From: Zarea fungicola
Taxonomy: Eukaryota; Ascomycota; Sordariomycetes; Hypocreales; Cordycipitaceae
DNA: 23,699 bases
NCBI GenBank assembly: GCA_900169235.1
Contig: FWCC01000556.1
Span: 1 to 23,699 of the forward strand
Direction of reading: 5' to 3'
Below the pieces are notes generated by a model. The model was given only the letters and a program-made list of their open reading frames with translations. It ran no database searches and was not told the origin of the DNA. How positions within the stretch are numbered: the stretch's first letter is position 1; every line of letters starts with the position of its first letter. This document shows, piece by piece, positions 10,372 to 21,727 of this stretch. A program made the position numbers and the translations under genes.

Positions 10372-11035
10372 TCAATCGCATCGGCCGTCCTTTGGCCCAG
10401 TCTTCCAGCGCTCTAGCCACTTTGAACAGTCAAACACTTGCTTGCCGAGCTTGCGGTTGACGTCATTGTGCGCACCGCAGAGCCACTGGCCAAACTCGTC
10501 GCGGCTGCCAACCTTGGGTACCCTTTTGGCAATGTATGACTGGAAATCTTCAGCACACACCCAGCATGGGTATAGTTTCGAGAAGAGGTCGACGAATCGC
10601 AGCATATCAGACTGCTGCGTGCGTGACGGGGTATCCGGGTATGTGGCTGCAATGGTATGCAGCAGCGTCCATGAGCTGCGACCGAGCATCTCGACGTCGG
10701 GCGGGCAGCTTGATTGTTCGCTCGAGTTTGTGGAATCAGCAGTCGTCGTTGATCCAGACATGGTGGTTGTCTTGTCGCCTCTTATGTTTTGTTTCGCTTG
10801 CGCAGCCCATGCAGAGAACGCGGCACCCGAGGTACACGACCGACATCTTTCCGAAGCTAACTTAGTTGACAGATTTTGAGACGCAGGGGACAAGTTACCA
10901 AGGGGACGCAGCTGCTTACGGTTTGCCGTCCTTGTCTAGAACCATGCCCTTGGGATACTTCGGTTGTTCCCCAGCCTGTGTGGCAACCACTGGTGAGGCG
11001 CCAGTGCTCTCCCTAGATTCCTCCACCATTTCCAT
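10372..11035 (-). CDS. ERV1: Erv1/ALR FAD-linked sulfhydryl oxidase
   Basis: Two exons, 11035-10920 and 10846-10372, give 196 residues. The 73-nt intron (GTAAGC..AAAG, phase 2) restores the proline of the G-K-P-C-R-S-C block. Erv1 sits in the mitochondrial intermembrane space, reoxidises Mia40 with FAD, passes electrons to cytochrome c or oxygen, and is linked to cytosolic Fe-S protein maturation. Seen here: the shuttle pair CRSC (Cys40/Cys43), a Ser/Thr-rich flexible linker, the FAD-binding start PPDVEMLGRSSWTLLH, the active-site pair CWVC (Cys133/Cys136), and the structural cysteines Cys162 and Cys179 around AHNDVNRKLGK. The length is close to yeast Erv1. The start could be ATG 11035 or ATG 11029, and the frame stays open a little further upstream, so a short upstream exon is not excluded. 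HEM4 is divergent. Confidence 0.95.
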
Positions 11036-11526
11036 TGCCAGGCTTCTGAGGTGGATATTGCGCTGTAAAGAACGATTGTTCCCGAGTTACGAGGATCGTA
11101 GACGTAAATCCGAGCGGTGGTGCCTGGCGCAGATTTATAATAGAAACATCTGCCCCACCAGTGACCTTGCTCTAGGCTCTCAGTTTCGGGTGTTGGGCAT
11201 GACTGAGTTGAAGAATATATATATATATATATATGGATAGTGATTTCAAGACAACATGTTTAATTTTAAAACAACAACCAAGCGTTTGTTTGCTATGGCT
11301 TCACAACAGGAACAAAACCAGACGCCAGTGAACTGCTCAAATTTCAAGAAAGTCATAGCCCCACAAGGGTTGTCCATAGTAAGCCAGATTGCATTCCATC
11401 CTTTCAGCTAGTTTGGAGATCAAATCATGTTTCTTCTTTTCGTACTCTATCGCCGATCGGCACTCGAGACGTCACTCACTTTCTTGCTATAATCAGAGCC
11501 CCGGTACTCACGCCAATCACAGCCCA
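11036..11526. promoter_or_regulatory. Shared ERV1-HEM4 divergent promoter interval
   Basis: 491 nt between the divergent ERV1 and HEM4 starts must hold both promoters. It contains an (AT)10 tract at 11215-11234, near the middle. No specific factor site is claimed. The HEM4 frame is open upstream of its ATG only to a TTG at 11389. Confidence 0.6.
11215..11234. repeat. (AT)10 microsatellite in the ERV1-HEM4 promoter
   Basis: Ten AT units in the middle of the divergent interval. Such tracts can exclude nucleosomes and vary in length; a regulatory effect is inference. Confidence 0.95.
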
Positions 11527-12495
11527 ATGACAAGCGAAAATTCAAGCCCAGATCCCCCACCGGTCCCTGTTCTGCTTCTCAAGACCAGATCAACACCAGG
11601 CGATTCTTATCATGACAAGCTCACAGCAGCTCAATTACCAAACGGACGGTGCCTATCTCCAGAATTTGTACCAGTAATGCGACACAAGTTTCACGACAGA
11701 GGCCTCTCCCTGCTGCGCAACTTGCTATCCAAACGCATGATTAGCCGAAGTCCAGATGCCTCCTTCGGGGGCCTCATCTTCACATCGCAGCGCGCCGTTG
11801 AAGCCTTCGCCTTCGCTATAAACGAGGCAAAGCTGTCGAATCAGAAAGTATCGCCATGGTCACACCTGAATGACATCCCAGTCTACAGCGTAGGACCAGC
11901 TACGACACGCGCGCTGAGCGCCATCGTGCAGAACTTGCCGTTGCAAGTCTTCGGCGAGCATACTGGCAATGGCGAGGCCCTGGCGCACTTTATGCTTGAC
12001 CACTATAACACATGGTACAAAGATAGGTCAATAAAACCGCCGCTTCTGTTCCTCGTTGGCGAGCAGCGCCGGGATATTATTCCTAGGATGCTCATGGACC
12101 AATCACTGCCATCTGATCGCAGGATCGAGGTGGTGGAAGAGGTCGTATACTGTACAGGAGTCATGGAGTCCTTTCCTGACGACTTTAATAGTGCCGTTAC
12201 GACCGCTAAACTGATAGAGCGACCATCGTCTCGGCTACCGTCGCTCTGGGTTGTCGTCTTTTCACCCACTGGCTGTGAAAGCATGTTGCACGGATTGTGC
12301 ATGCTAGATGACGCACGCAAGGCCATCTCTAGTAACAGAGACAACAAAACATTTATTGCTACGATAGGTCCTACCACTCGAGACTTTCTGATTGATACCT
12401 TCGGCTTTTATCCAGACGTATGCGCAGCAAAGCCAAACCCAGAAGGAATATTAGAAGGCATAACTGAGTTTGAAGCAAAGATAGCTTCGATATGA
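11527..12495 (+). CDS. HEM4: Uroporphyrinogen-III synthase
   Basis: A single exon of 322 residues from ATG 11527. The in-frame extension upstream starts only at TTG. The enzyme cyclises hydroxymethylbilane to uroporphyrinogen III with inversion of ring D, in haem and sirohaem synthesis. The family has low sequence conservation, but the two-lobed pattern is clear: LLLKTRS near the N-terminus, GLIFTSQRAVEAF at about residues 81-93, VYSVGPATTRAL, GNGEALA, a LLFLVGEQRRDIIP strand-loop, VVFSPTGCESML, and IATIGPTTRDFL near residues 278-289. It shares its promoter interval with ERV1 and converges on OXR1. An AATAAA hexamer at 12540-12545 is a plausible 3'-processing signal. The intron-free structure contrasts with most neighbours. 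Confidence 0.94.
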   Translation: MTSENSSPDPPPVPVLLLKTRSTPGDSYHDKLTAAQLPNGRCLSPEFVPVMRHKFHDRGLSLLRNLLSKRMISRSPDASFGGLIFTSQRAVEAFAFAINEAKLSNQKVSPWSHLNDIPVYSVGPATTRALSAIVQNLPLQVFGEHTGNGEALAHFMLDHYNTWYKDRSIKPPLLFLVGEQRRDIIPRMLMDQSLPSDRRIEVVEEVVYCTGVMESFPDDFNSAVTTAKLIERPSSRLPSLWVVVFSPTGCESMLHGLCMLDDARKAISSNRDNKTFIATIGPTTRDFLIDTFGFYPDVCAAKPNPEGILEGITEFEAKIASI

Positions 12496-12539
12496 ATTCC
12501 ACGAGGACTTCTTTTTATATGATGATAATTTCGTTTGTA

Positions 12540-12545
12540 AATAAA
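12540..12545 (+). terminator. Candidate polyadenylation signal of HEM4
   Basis: AATAAA lies 45 nt past the HEM4 stop codon in an AT-rich stretch, just before the minisatellite. Fungal 3'-end signals are loose, so this is a position-based guess. Confidence 0.45.
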
Positions 12546-12565
12546 ACGATTAAAGAGCAGGGTAA

Positions 12566-12623
12566 AGAGTAGAGTGAAGAGTAGAGTGAAGAGTAGAGTG
12601 AAGAGTAGAGTGAAGAGTAGAGT
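12566..12623. repeat. 12-bp minisatellite, four perfect copies plus a partial fifth
   Basis: The unit AGAGTAGAGTGA repeats four times without change at 12566-12613, followed by ten more matching bases; degenerate copies flank it on both sides (GGGTAAAGAG before, GAACAGAGTG after). It is purine-rich on the plus strand. It lies beyond the HEM4 stop and in the probable OXR1 3' region. Confidence 0.95.
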
Positions 12624-12833
12624 AACGAACAGAGTGAAAAAAAGATTCATCATGCCACTTACGACTCTCAAGCATTGCTGCCTAAATCCGCCGACCCTCA
12701 AAAAATAATAGAGGAAAACTCCGATAAATACGCGAGACGCCTGACACCAGCAAAATATATGTCTTATCCAGAAACCTCAACCACAGAAACACCATCAGGA
12801 TATTTCCATTGTAAATCCCATCTCCTGTACTTC

Positions 12834-13747
12834 TTAAGCACCCAAAACCCAGAGCTCAACACCTAAAACGCTAAATTTATGCCCAGCATCACTCAGAGGC
12901 TCATTGCCAAACGTCTCGCACATGGAACTATGGCCCACATCGAGGGAATCGTCCAACCACAGCCCGTAGTGCCCACCGCCAGAGCCAACACTCAAGAAAC
13001 CCGTTTCGCAGTTGATGTAGAAGTCATTAAGACCACTGTACGGAAAGGCTTTGAAACGAATCGTCTCAAGGGAACCTGGTGTCGAAGCCCCGTCTCTATG
13101 GGCAGATGGGTTCGCCGCGAGTGTTGTGCTGCGCGTTAGGTTTGTTGTGTCGGCTGACGGTGGGAGAGGCAGTGACGCTAGCATCGATACGCGCCAGAGG
13201 AAGCACTCGCCGTTCCCAAAGTACGATGGTGCTGGGTGGGGAAATTCGGAAAGATATGCGCCAAAGGTCTACTTTGTCAGTAAGTACAGTTGTACTGCCG
13301 GTTTTATACTACAACCGCAAAAGCACGAAGAGTTAAATGAGAAGGAAGACTTACCCCGCCTTCTTGATCTTGCACAACAAGCACAAATCCCACTCGTCTC
13401 CCCTCATATGCCCTGCACTTCTGATACAACGTGCTTAGGCTCGAGCCATCCTGCTCCAGGCTGTAGATCAGGTTCCAGTCCTCAACGATTCGCAGCCGCT
13501 CCGGGACCATGCTACGGATTTCTTCAGCGATAGAAGTATTCAGTAACCGTGAGCTAGCCGGAGTATTCTGTTTGTAGCCGTGCAAAACGATGGGATCGAG
13601 CGGCGGTGGGCGGAACGGGCTCGCCGTATGCCGTGGTGGGTTGAAGACGGCGCTTATGCCTTCCTTGCTGTAGCGTTGGCCGTCCTCATCTTGGTTTTGG
13701 TTGACATCTGTATCTTCGCTCGAGAAACGCCGTATTAAACTGAACAT
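12834..13747 (-). CDS. OXR1: OXR1-like TLDc-domain protein
   Basis: Two exons, 13747-13355 and 13268-12834, give 275 residues. The 86-nt phase-0 intron (GTAAGT..AGTAG, CTGAC branch) joins the glycines of VVQDQEGG to TFGAYLSEF. The TLDc domain runs from about residue 68 to the end: an LRIVEDWNLIYSLEQDG-like start, SLSTLYQKC, GFVLVV, GAYLSEFPHP, YFGNGECFLW, and the C-terminal run GGGHYGLWLDDSLDVG ... CETFGNEPLS with KFSVLGVELWVLG. OXR1 proteins protect against oxidative stress, and yeast Oxr1 promotes V-ATPase disassembly. The N-terminal SLIRRFSSE resembles a short motif in fungal orthologues that often sits further from the start. A CAG directly after the ATG could be a splice acceptor, so a longer N-terminus is possible. 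No other ATG occurs on this strand for about 410 nt upstream, which favours this start. Confidence 0.92.
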
Positions 13748-14561
13748 ATTGGATATTGATTATGTAGCGGATGGGAGGAGGACAAGCTCTTGTGGCGTCT
13801 TTTGTCTTGTTTTCGGGTTTAATCTCGAGCACTGTGGTCTTTTTCGTCAGCAGTTCTTGTCGCAAACGATTCAATACAGAGCGCGCCAGTCCCTTCTAGT
13901 ACGTGCTGCCTGTGATTGCCCTTGCTGGAGCTTTGCAGTGCAACTTGCCAACGAGTACCTCTCGTATGCAAGTAAGAAAATATACCAGCCAGCGTTGTCA
14001 AGAAACTGAGCTCCGTTGTCAATTGGTTCGGAAGTCTTGTATGGCTGGTTGTCGCAAAGGTGGGGCGCTGGGTCAGATCTGTCCGTGAAGTGGGTTCAGG
14101 AAAACAGTTGATCTCCTCTTGGGACTTTGGCGGATCACTGTTAGCAACGGGAAATTATTGCATGAAATGTTACGCAAAATTGATTAAGGCAACAAACTTT
14201 TATCAAAGCCCCAAAGTATTATAAATGGAAAATAGAGACAGCCGTAGCCACTGAATTGAGCGCATACCAAACGCTTAAACTATAAACTGGACAGAGCACA
14301 GCCACAAGCTTTGTTTTCAAGCTCGCGTGTGGCACTCTGTAATTCATCCAAATTGGTGTATATACCCTTCTCACGTCACCCTCCTGAAATCATCGAACAG
14401 AATGTGAATCTCGTGACATGTAACACTCGATTTATACACTCGAGTTGCAAATGCAGAGAGGCCCAAGGTCCAGCCTGATGGGCCAAGCTATTCTCGCTTC
14501 AAGCATGCAAAAGTGCGTCCCGCGAAAAGCAAAGCACCTTGTCCCTTGCAGTAAACCAATT
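13748..14561. other. OXR1 leader/promoter and MAPK 3' flank
   Basis: About 0.8 kb with no gene seen. The part nearest OXR1 (13748-14160) contains no ATG on the OXR1 strand. The remainder should hold the 3' untranslated region of the MAPK. Confidence 0.55.
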
Positions 14562-15837
<1,276 letters not shown>

Positions 15838-18819
15838 GATCAATGGCGGGGTAGCGCAATCGTAAACGAGCTCGCTCGGGCTATGGAAAAGCTGCCCAGG
15901 TTTTTGAACCCAAATACACGGTTGAAAATTATCGAAATAAAGTGCAGCAGTTCAATTCACCCTAGCGCAGAAGGAAGCCAAGACAACCGGGAGTTTGGCT
16001 GTGGCAGATCGAAAACTGGATGGAAACGCCAGAACCAGATTGCGCAAGTTTGGGATGAGAGAAAGGTGAAGTCTGTAGAGGGGCACTGTTATGAGATGAA
16101 TGGGCCGCAAGTTCCCCGCTCGGGCCTCGTTTTGTGGAGGGATGCAGTTCTTCCTCTGCACCAAGATATCAACCGACTCGTATACAATAGTTGAATTGCC
16201 CCCGAAAGACCTTTCTTGTGCGATAGTTGAGATGACGGCAAAATTAGAGTTTTGTCTTTCACGATGGAAGCTTTGCTTAGACCTTTTGTTTTTGCCCCCC
16301 ACCTGCCTTTGGGGTGAGTATCAGACACGTAACCGGTGTATTTACTTGACCCGCTCGCAGCGAGAACAATCTGTGGCGCTGGCGGCTACACGATGTGTTA
16401 GAAACAACGAACAGCAGGTGAGTAGAAGCACTAATGAGCGATGAAAAGCGAACAGAGCACGACCGAGGTGGGTGGGAATTGACATCCATTTTGTAAGCCA
16501 GCAAGGTCGCGCTAGCGGGGAGCTCTCCAGAGCAAATTGGCCAGGGGTCTCCATAGTCCAGGCACAGAACACACAGCGTTACCTGAATCGAAGGTGTGCC
16601 TATTAGTTACATGTACGGAGCACCTACCTAGGTAGTTACCGCCAACGCCTCTGGATTGAGCCCAGTACCCAGACCAGGCCCGTCCCGCTCCCTGTTCTGG
16701 CACCCATTCTTCATGCCTGTGATTGTGGCAGCAGAAAGCGCTGGGCCAGTCTCGCCAAGGTCGGCTTAATGGCGGTGGACCCCGGTAGACAAGGACAAGC
16801 TTGTAAGCACTGAGGCACGCTCAAAAACAAAAACTTTCTGGTATCCGAAACACGGGTCTCTGTTTGAGGGGTGCAAAAGTGGCTAGGAAGTACTGGTAGT
16901 GCCATGAAACGACGCTGTCTACTGATAGGTACCTAGCCTTTGACCAACGAACATGCCATGTACCACTACTCAGCTGGGCGTCCACCAGGCGCCATGGCAG
17001 CCTCGGGGCGAACGAGTAGCAAAGCACAATCCAGTCGCAGAGGAGAGAGACAGCCAAACATAGGAAAGACGGGGAGTACAGGGAGGGAACCAGAGTCAAA
17101 TATGCCAGGCATGGCTCGCTAGACGTGATGCAGTAGGTAGCCGATTTCAATGCGCGACGAGCTGTAGGAGTGACTGAAATGCTTGACCGCCCTGCACTTG
17201 AGATAAAGTCGCCGAATCGATAATAGTAATTAGGGGCTCCTCAAATAAGAGTCGGAAGCAATAATCAGAGAAAAACACAAACAAAAGCAAGGGTTCTATT
17301 TGAGGGATATGGAGAAAATACACACAAATGCGATGAAAGGCGAGTGGCAGCAAGTGTATCCATTTACTTACTCGTGGAGTCGTGTCTGGCCTGCTTGACC
17401 AGCCCACCCTGGCTCGTCACAGCGAATGCGGCAGGCTGATGCGGGGCTGTTTGGCCACCAGTTTGCTCTGACACAGGCTAACTACTAAATAATAAAGATG
17501 TATGTACTCCGTTATTTAGTAGTGGCACCTCAAAACGGCAACGTATCAGTTCTCAGAAAAAATCACAGCGTCTAAGTGCTGGGAGACTCCCCTATCTAGT
17601 ACGGAGTGCATGGGAAGCGAAGAAAAAAAGGCGACCGAGAGTTTCCTCTTTCATCCCATGTCCCAGCTCGCGTGTCTGGTCATGCTGAGACAAGGTGCAG
17701 ATTCTTTGATTCTCCATCGTCTTATGGCTCAAATGATAGTCCGCTGGTCGCTTGACTGGCAATAAGTCAATGCGCCAGTCGAGAAGCATGCCTTCAAGAA
17801 AGGCCGTGTGGAGTATCGTTCAAGCAAGCTATTGACTATTTCTTCTAACTATAATGCAAAGGAAAAATCATCTATCCTGGTTCATAAATATCGATTTACT
17901 ATTTTTGGTGAAAATAAAAAGTATCATGCCATGCTGAAAGGAGCAGCAAGCAAGCAGTATTGTATCGCCCGGCGAGACTCGGTTGCTCAACAAAGTTCGC
18001 TCGCTTTTTTTTTTGCTCCCAGCTACCCCTTGCTACATAACTAGGTCCCCGCTTGACCATGGCGGCAAGGCTGCCCACATCGCGTGTTACAGAGACAGGG
18101 CTCCGTACGTTTCAACAAATTTTGGGTAGCTGTATGTAGAAACGCACACCCGAAACCAATCACTACACTGTCACATACTCACGCTCTTTACACTTATATA
18201 GGTAGATTAAATCTGCAACATACTTACTTTATTAATTACCAAGTACGGGGTAGGGCAGTTATGTCGAAATTGTGCCCTTTCACTCAGTGTCTAGCCTCAT
18301 AACCTGTTGGTTGCATTGTTCCGCAAAAGCTCCACCTGCCAAGCCACCAAAGTTTAGATGGGCGCGTAACTAGTCGAGCAGTTGATTGGTCGGCAGGGAA
18401 CAACTTCTCTAGTATCCACGACCGATATTTAAAACCTGTGTTCTATGCAGAGATAGCGTTATTGCTAGCAACTGAACAAGAATGTAGCGCTATCTATAAT
18501 GTGGCTCTCGGCTGAGGTTAGAAACATGATGCTGCTGCATACAGGCATTCACCCGGTCTAAGTGAGAACTCAGGATGCAGCATATTGTATCCATTGTCAT
18601 CCAACAACAAAATATATTGATCACGTTAATTAAAAAGGAATTGAATTCATCTAATATGTGCTCTTTTGTCCTTCATTCACATTCAGCAGAAATACATGAT
18701 GCGCCTTCTTGCTACCCCATCATTGATCATGTTGCTCTTTGATTCTACAACTGGACCACCTGCCGCAAATCAGTTCTTGTCTGACTGCAATGGCTACGTA
18801 ACACACTTTGCCGTTCATA
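15838..18819. other. 3-kb gene-poor spacer upstream of the MAPK
   Basis: Between the MAPK start and the SEC24 stop no reading frame over about 165 codons, and none with recognisable content, is found on either strand. It should hold the MAPK promoter and perhaps a long leader. Structure seen: palindromes CTACCTAGGTAG (16624-16635) and TAGGTACCTA (16926-16935), a 12-bp inverted repeat at 17481-17523, four TACGGAG/CTCCGTA copies, and an 8-bp inverted repeat AGATAGCG/CGCTATCT at 18451-18458 and 18488-18495. Confidence 0.6.
17481..17523. repeat. 12-bp inverted repeat enclosing TACTCCG
   Basis: ACTACTAAATAA (17481-17492) and TTATTTAGTAGT (17512-17523) are exact reverse complements around a 19-nt loop that contains TACTCCG. 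Short GCCAC/GTGGC segments lie just outside both arms. It could be a remnant of a small inverted-repeat element. Confidence 0.9.
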
Positions 18820-21727
18820 TTACTGCACAACCTAATGAAGGAAATTGTTAGTAGAAATGCTTCAAGAAACGGCTCTTAGTTAATTCGAAAGGCATACCTT
18901 CTCACGCAGAATGCCCAGCCACTGAGCAGCGCTTAAGCTCTGATCCGCGCGGTCCTCCACCAGTAGGGTTTGTGCCCACAGCTTCAGACTGGGCTCACCA
19001 TCCTCGCGAACAATGTAGAGGTGAGGTACTGTAATGCTGCCGACACCCAGAGCCCGATGATCCCTGCTCTTTTGGACAACGGCGCGCACTCTCTCGTTGA
19101 AGTCTCCGTCCATTTCTGGCACGCGGCCCTTACCAACGTGAATGTGGGCACGGTCCTCGACACCAAATACATCGGCAACAAGCTGTGGAACGGCATCGCG
19201 ACCAACCCACAAGAATTGTGTTTGGCCATCGTCAATCAGGTACAGGCCGTGTGGAGCAAGTCTCTCCGAAGTGAGGTTCTGAGGAGGCGGCAGCACAATC
19301 TGTCCGCTTTCTCCATCAGGCATACCGGCATTGTCGGGCATGTCATGCAGTGAGTAAAGGCGGGGGTAGATGTAGCGCATCAACAAAGGCACGGGAAGAG
19401 TGGAGAGGAGACAGAGAGAGGCCGATCGCATATCGGTAGGGATCTGTGCCGATTTTCGAAGACCAACGTTCTTCATTAGGCCAAGGAAAAGGATGGGCAG
19501 GCCGCGTAGGTTGGCAGGGAACTGAAGACCACCGCCCATGCTGCCACCCGCGAGTTCCTTTCTGAAAGTCTGTAGAAGTTCGGTGACCTTTGCCTGCAGT
19601 GCATCACGAGCCGCCTCGAGACCGCTGCTGAGCACTCTCTCAACAGCCTTGTGGGTGAAATACGTTGTAATGGCACACTGGTCGGCAGAAGCGTAAACAT
19701 CTGACAAGTTAGTGGTCGTGGGCAAAGCAAGAGTCATGACACGAATGCGACGCTCGCCATTACAAGTCGTGTGCAGAATAGCAGCCTGGAAGCAGACGAC
19801 GTTCTTTGTCAAGTTCTCATCAACAGCAACCTCAACAACGTAGCACTGGTCGCGCGGGAATGCAGGGAACGAGCACAAATCCGAGCTCCGGTTAAAAAAG
19901 TTGCCGTAAAACGTGTTCATACGCAGACCGGTGGTGGCACGGACGCGAAGAACAGCCTCCAAGCCAATCTCCGCAGACAGGTAGTCGCTGAATTCAGAAG
20001 CAAACTTGAGAGCATCTTCAGGCCGTGAAGCGTGCCAGCCCGGATAGAACCAAGTCTGACCACCCGTGTATCTGGGTAGATTGCTGAGGGAGGCAACGTC
20101 CTGGTACTGAGAGGAGAACAAGAACATGTCGACGGAGACTTGGTTCTTGGAGCATTCAACCGCAAAACTTTTGTAGAAGCTGTTGCCAGTTTGGAGAAGC
20201 GAGCCCTCTTTGGAAGTGCCAAGTGCCTTCTTATCCTCACGCATCTCGAGCTTACCAGCACCCATGTTGGGCAGTGAAGCTGTCAAGACGACAATCTTGC
20301 CACCGAGAGAAGAAATGAGCTTATGACCAGCCCGGAGAGCCGGGCCCATACAAGAGCCATTGTTCTGATTATTCTGGAACATTTCTGGCAGCTTCTGTAG
20401 AAACCTTTCAACACTCTGGCGAGACTCTGACAGAGGAACAAGCAGATCGTGAGGGACCGGTAAGAAAGGCTCCTCCAGATCACTTACAACCAGCATGTTC
20501 GTTTCTGCGTTTTCGTCCTCGTCCTTAGGGATGGAGAAGTAGTGGAGGCTCGAGTCAACGGCCATGAAGCCGATGCGAGTGCGTCTGTCTGCATTAGGGA
20601 TGCGGTTGAGGCTGTCGAGGATAGTACGCGCACTGGTGGCCAGAAGACCACTGGAAATAGCAGCATAGCTGACATCAAATAGAAACAGGTAGACCAAAGG
20701 CTGGGGCGGTCGAACCATATATTCTTGAGGGGCGACAAATTCGACGACAGCGTGGTTCAATTCCGGTCGCAGCCATCGGTCAACTGTCTTTTGAGCAGCC
20801 GAGTCCCAATCAAAAGCCTGGGGAACATCGTTGGTCAGGTTGCACATGTTGCAGCGCCATCGGTGACCGTGGTCCATGAAGGTAACATATGGATTTATGT
20901 AGGTTCTGCACCGGCGGCAACGAGATATAACCTGGTCCTGAACAACAGGTACGTTGTCCTCGTCATCATGAAGCGATCCATACGGCTGAATAACAAGTGA
21001 AAGTGGCAATTTCGACTTTTTCAACAGTGAGTTGGTCGTGGGGACTGAGTTGAGAGTTGACCGGATGTATTTTGGCGGGCAGTTGGCCGTCTCGGAGCGA
21101 GTGACACTGGACTTGGAAAACAACTGGTGTTAGCATCAAAAGCGGCTAGTTAGTACAGCAATGGCTTACGTTGGGGGGAAGATTGATCGGGGGCGGTGGC
21201 AGATCAATCTCCGCGACGTTGAAAGGCTGGTTCAGAAGGTCCGAGGGGTAGAGCTGGTTGAGTGCCGCTTGGCGAGCCTGGGCAATTGGTACCGTATTTG
21301 GTTGCTGGGTGCCCATGTTCATGCCGGCCATACCTTGGGTGATACCAGTGATGCCTTGTCCGCTAGCTTGAGCAGTCTGGTCAGGAGCCGGATAGCTACC
21401 ATAGCCCTGTTGCGGCGCGACAGCCTGCGGCGCGCCGTAGGCCTGATCATATTGATATCCGCCAGCTGGCTGCTGTGGCTGCTGTTGCTGGTCGGGTTGA
21501 GGGTATCCGCCAAATTGAGCTGCGGGAGGTGCACCACCTTGCATCTGGCCGCCTACTGCGGCATTGGCGCCGGTGGCGACTTCAAAGGCGCCAGCTGCAT
21601 ATCCACGCTTCTTCTTCTTGGGCGCGCCGACAGCAGCCCCAGCGTCGTCGAACGAAGGGGCGGCAGAATGTTGATCTTGCGGCTGGTCCTGGAACTGATC
21701 ATGACCATAGCCTTGGGGAGCTGACAT
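18820..21727 (-). CDS. SEC24: SEC24 COPII cargo-adaptor subunit
   Basis: Three exons (21727-21170, 21111-18898, 18831-18820) give 927 residues. Sec24 pairs with Sec23 in the inner COPII coat and binds cargo signals during budding from the ER. Order: a Gln/Pro/Gly/Ala-rich unstructured N-terminus with a [10 protein letters not shown] motif, the ILPPN-type join, the zinc finger (Cys251, Cys254, Cys273, Cys276), the trunk domain beginning at [14 protein letters not shown], the beta-sandwich and helical domains, and a C-terminal gelsolin-like domain. The last intron (18897-18832, GTATGC, perfect CTAAC branch) adds only Val-Val-Gln and the stop, restoring the family ending LREKVVQ. Intron 1 (21169-21112) has a second in-frame acceptor 12 nt earlier, which would add four residues. 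The chosen acceptor gives the usual LPPN-SSVT junction and a better branch distance. Confidence 0.96.

Larger units (their letters stand above)
12496..12833. other. Convergent HEM4-OXR1 3' interval
   Basis: 338 nt between convergent stop codons. It holds the AATAAA at 12540 and the 12-bp minisatellite at 12566-12623; the rest is unremarkable. A minus-strand open frame across it repeats Thr-Leu-Leu-Phe only because the repeat unit is a multiple of three. Confidence 0.65.

Noticed and set aside
10364..10879. 171-codon plus-strand frame
   Set aside because: Antisense shadow of the ERV1 second exon; no family features.
12408..12701. Hydrophobic minus-strand frame repeating Thr-Leu-Leu-Phe
   Set aside because: Created by the 12-bp minisatellite, starts at TTG, overlaps the HEM4 3' end. 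Not a membrane protein gene.
21161..21724. 187-codon plus-strand frame
   Set aside because: Antisense to the low-complexity N-terminal exon of SEC24; its composition mirrors the repeats on the other strand.
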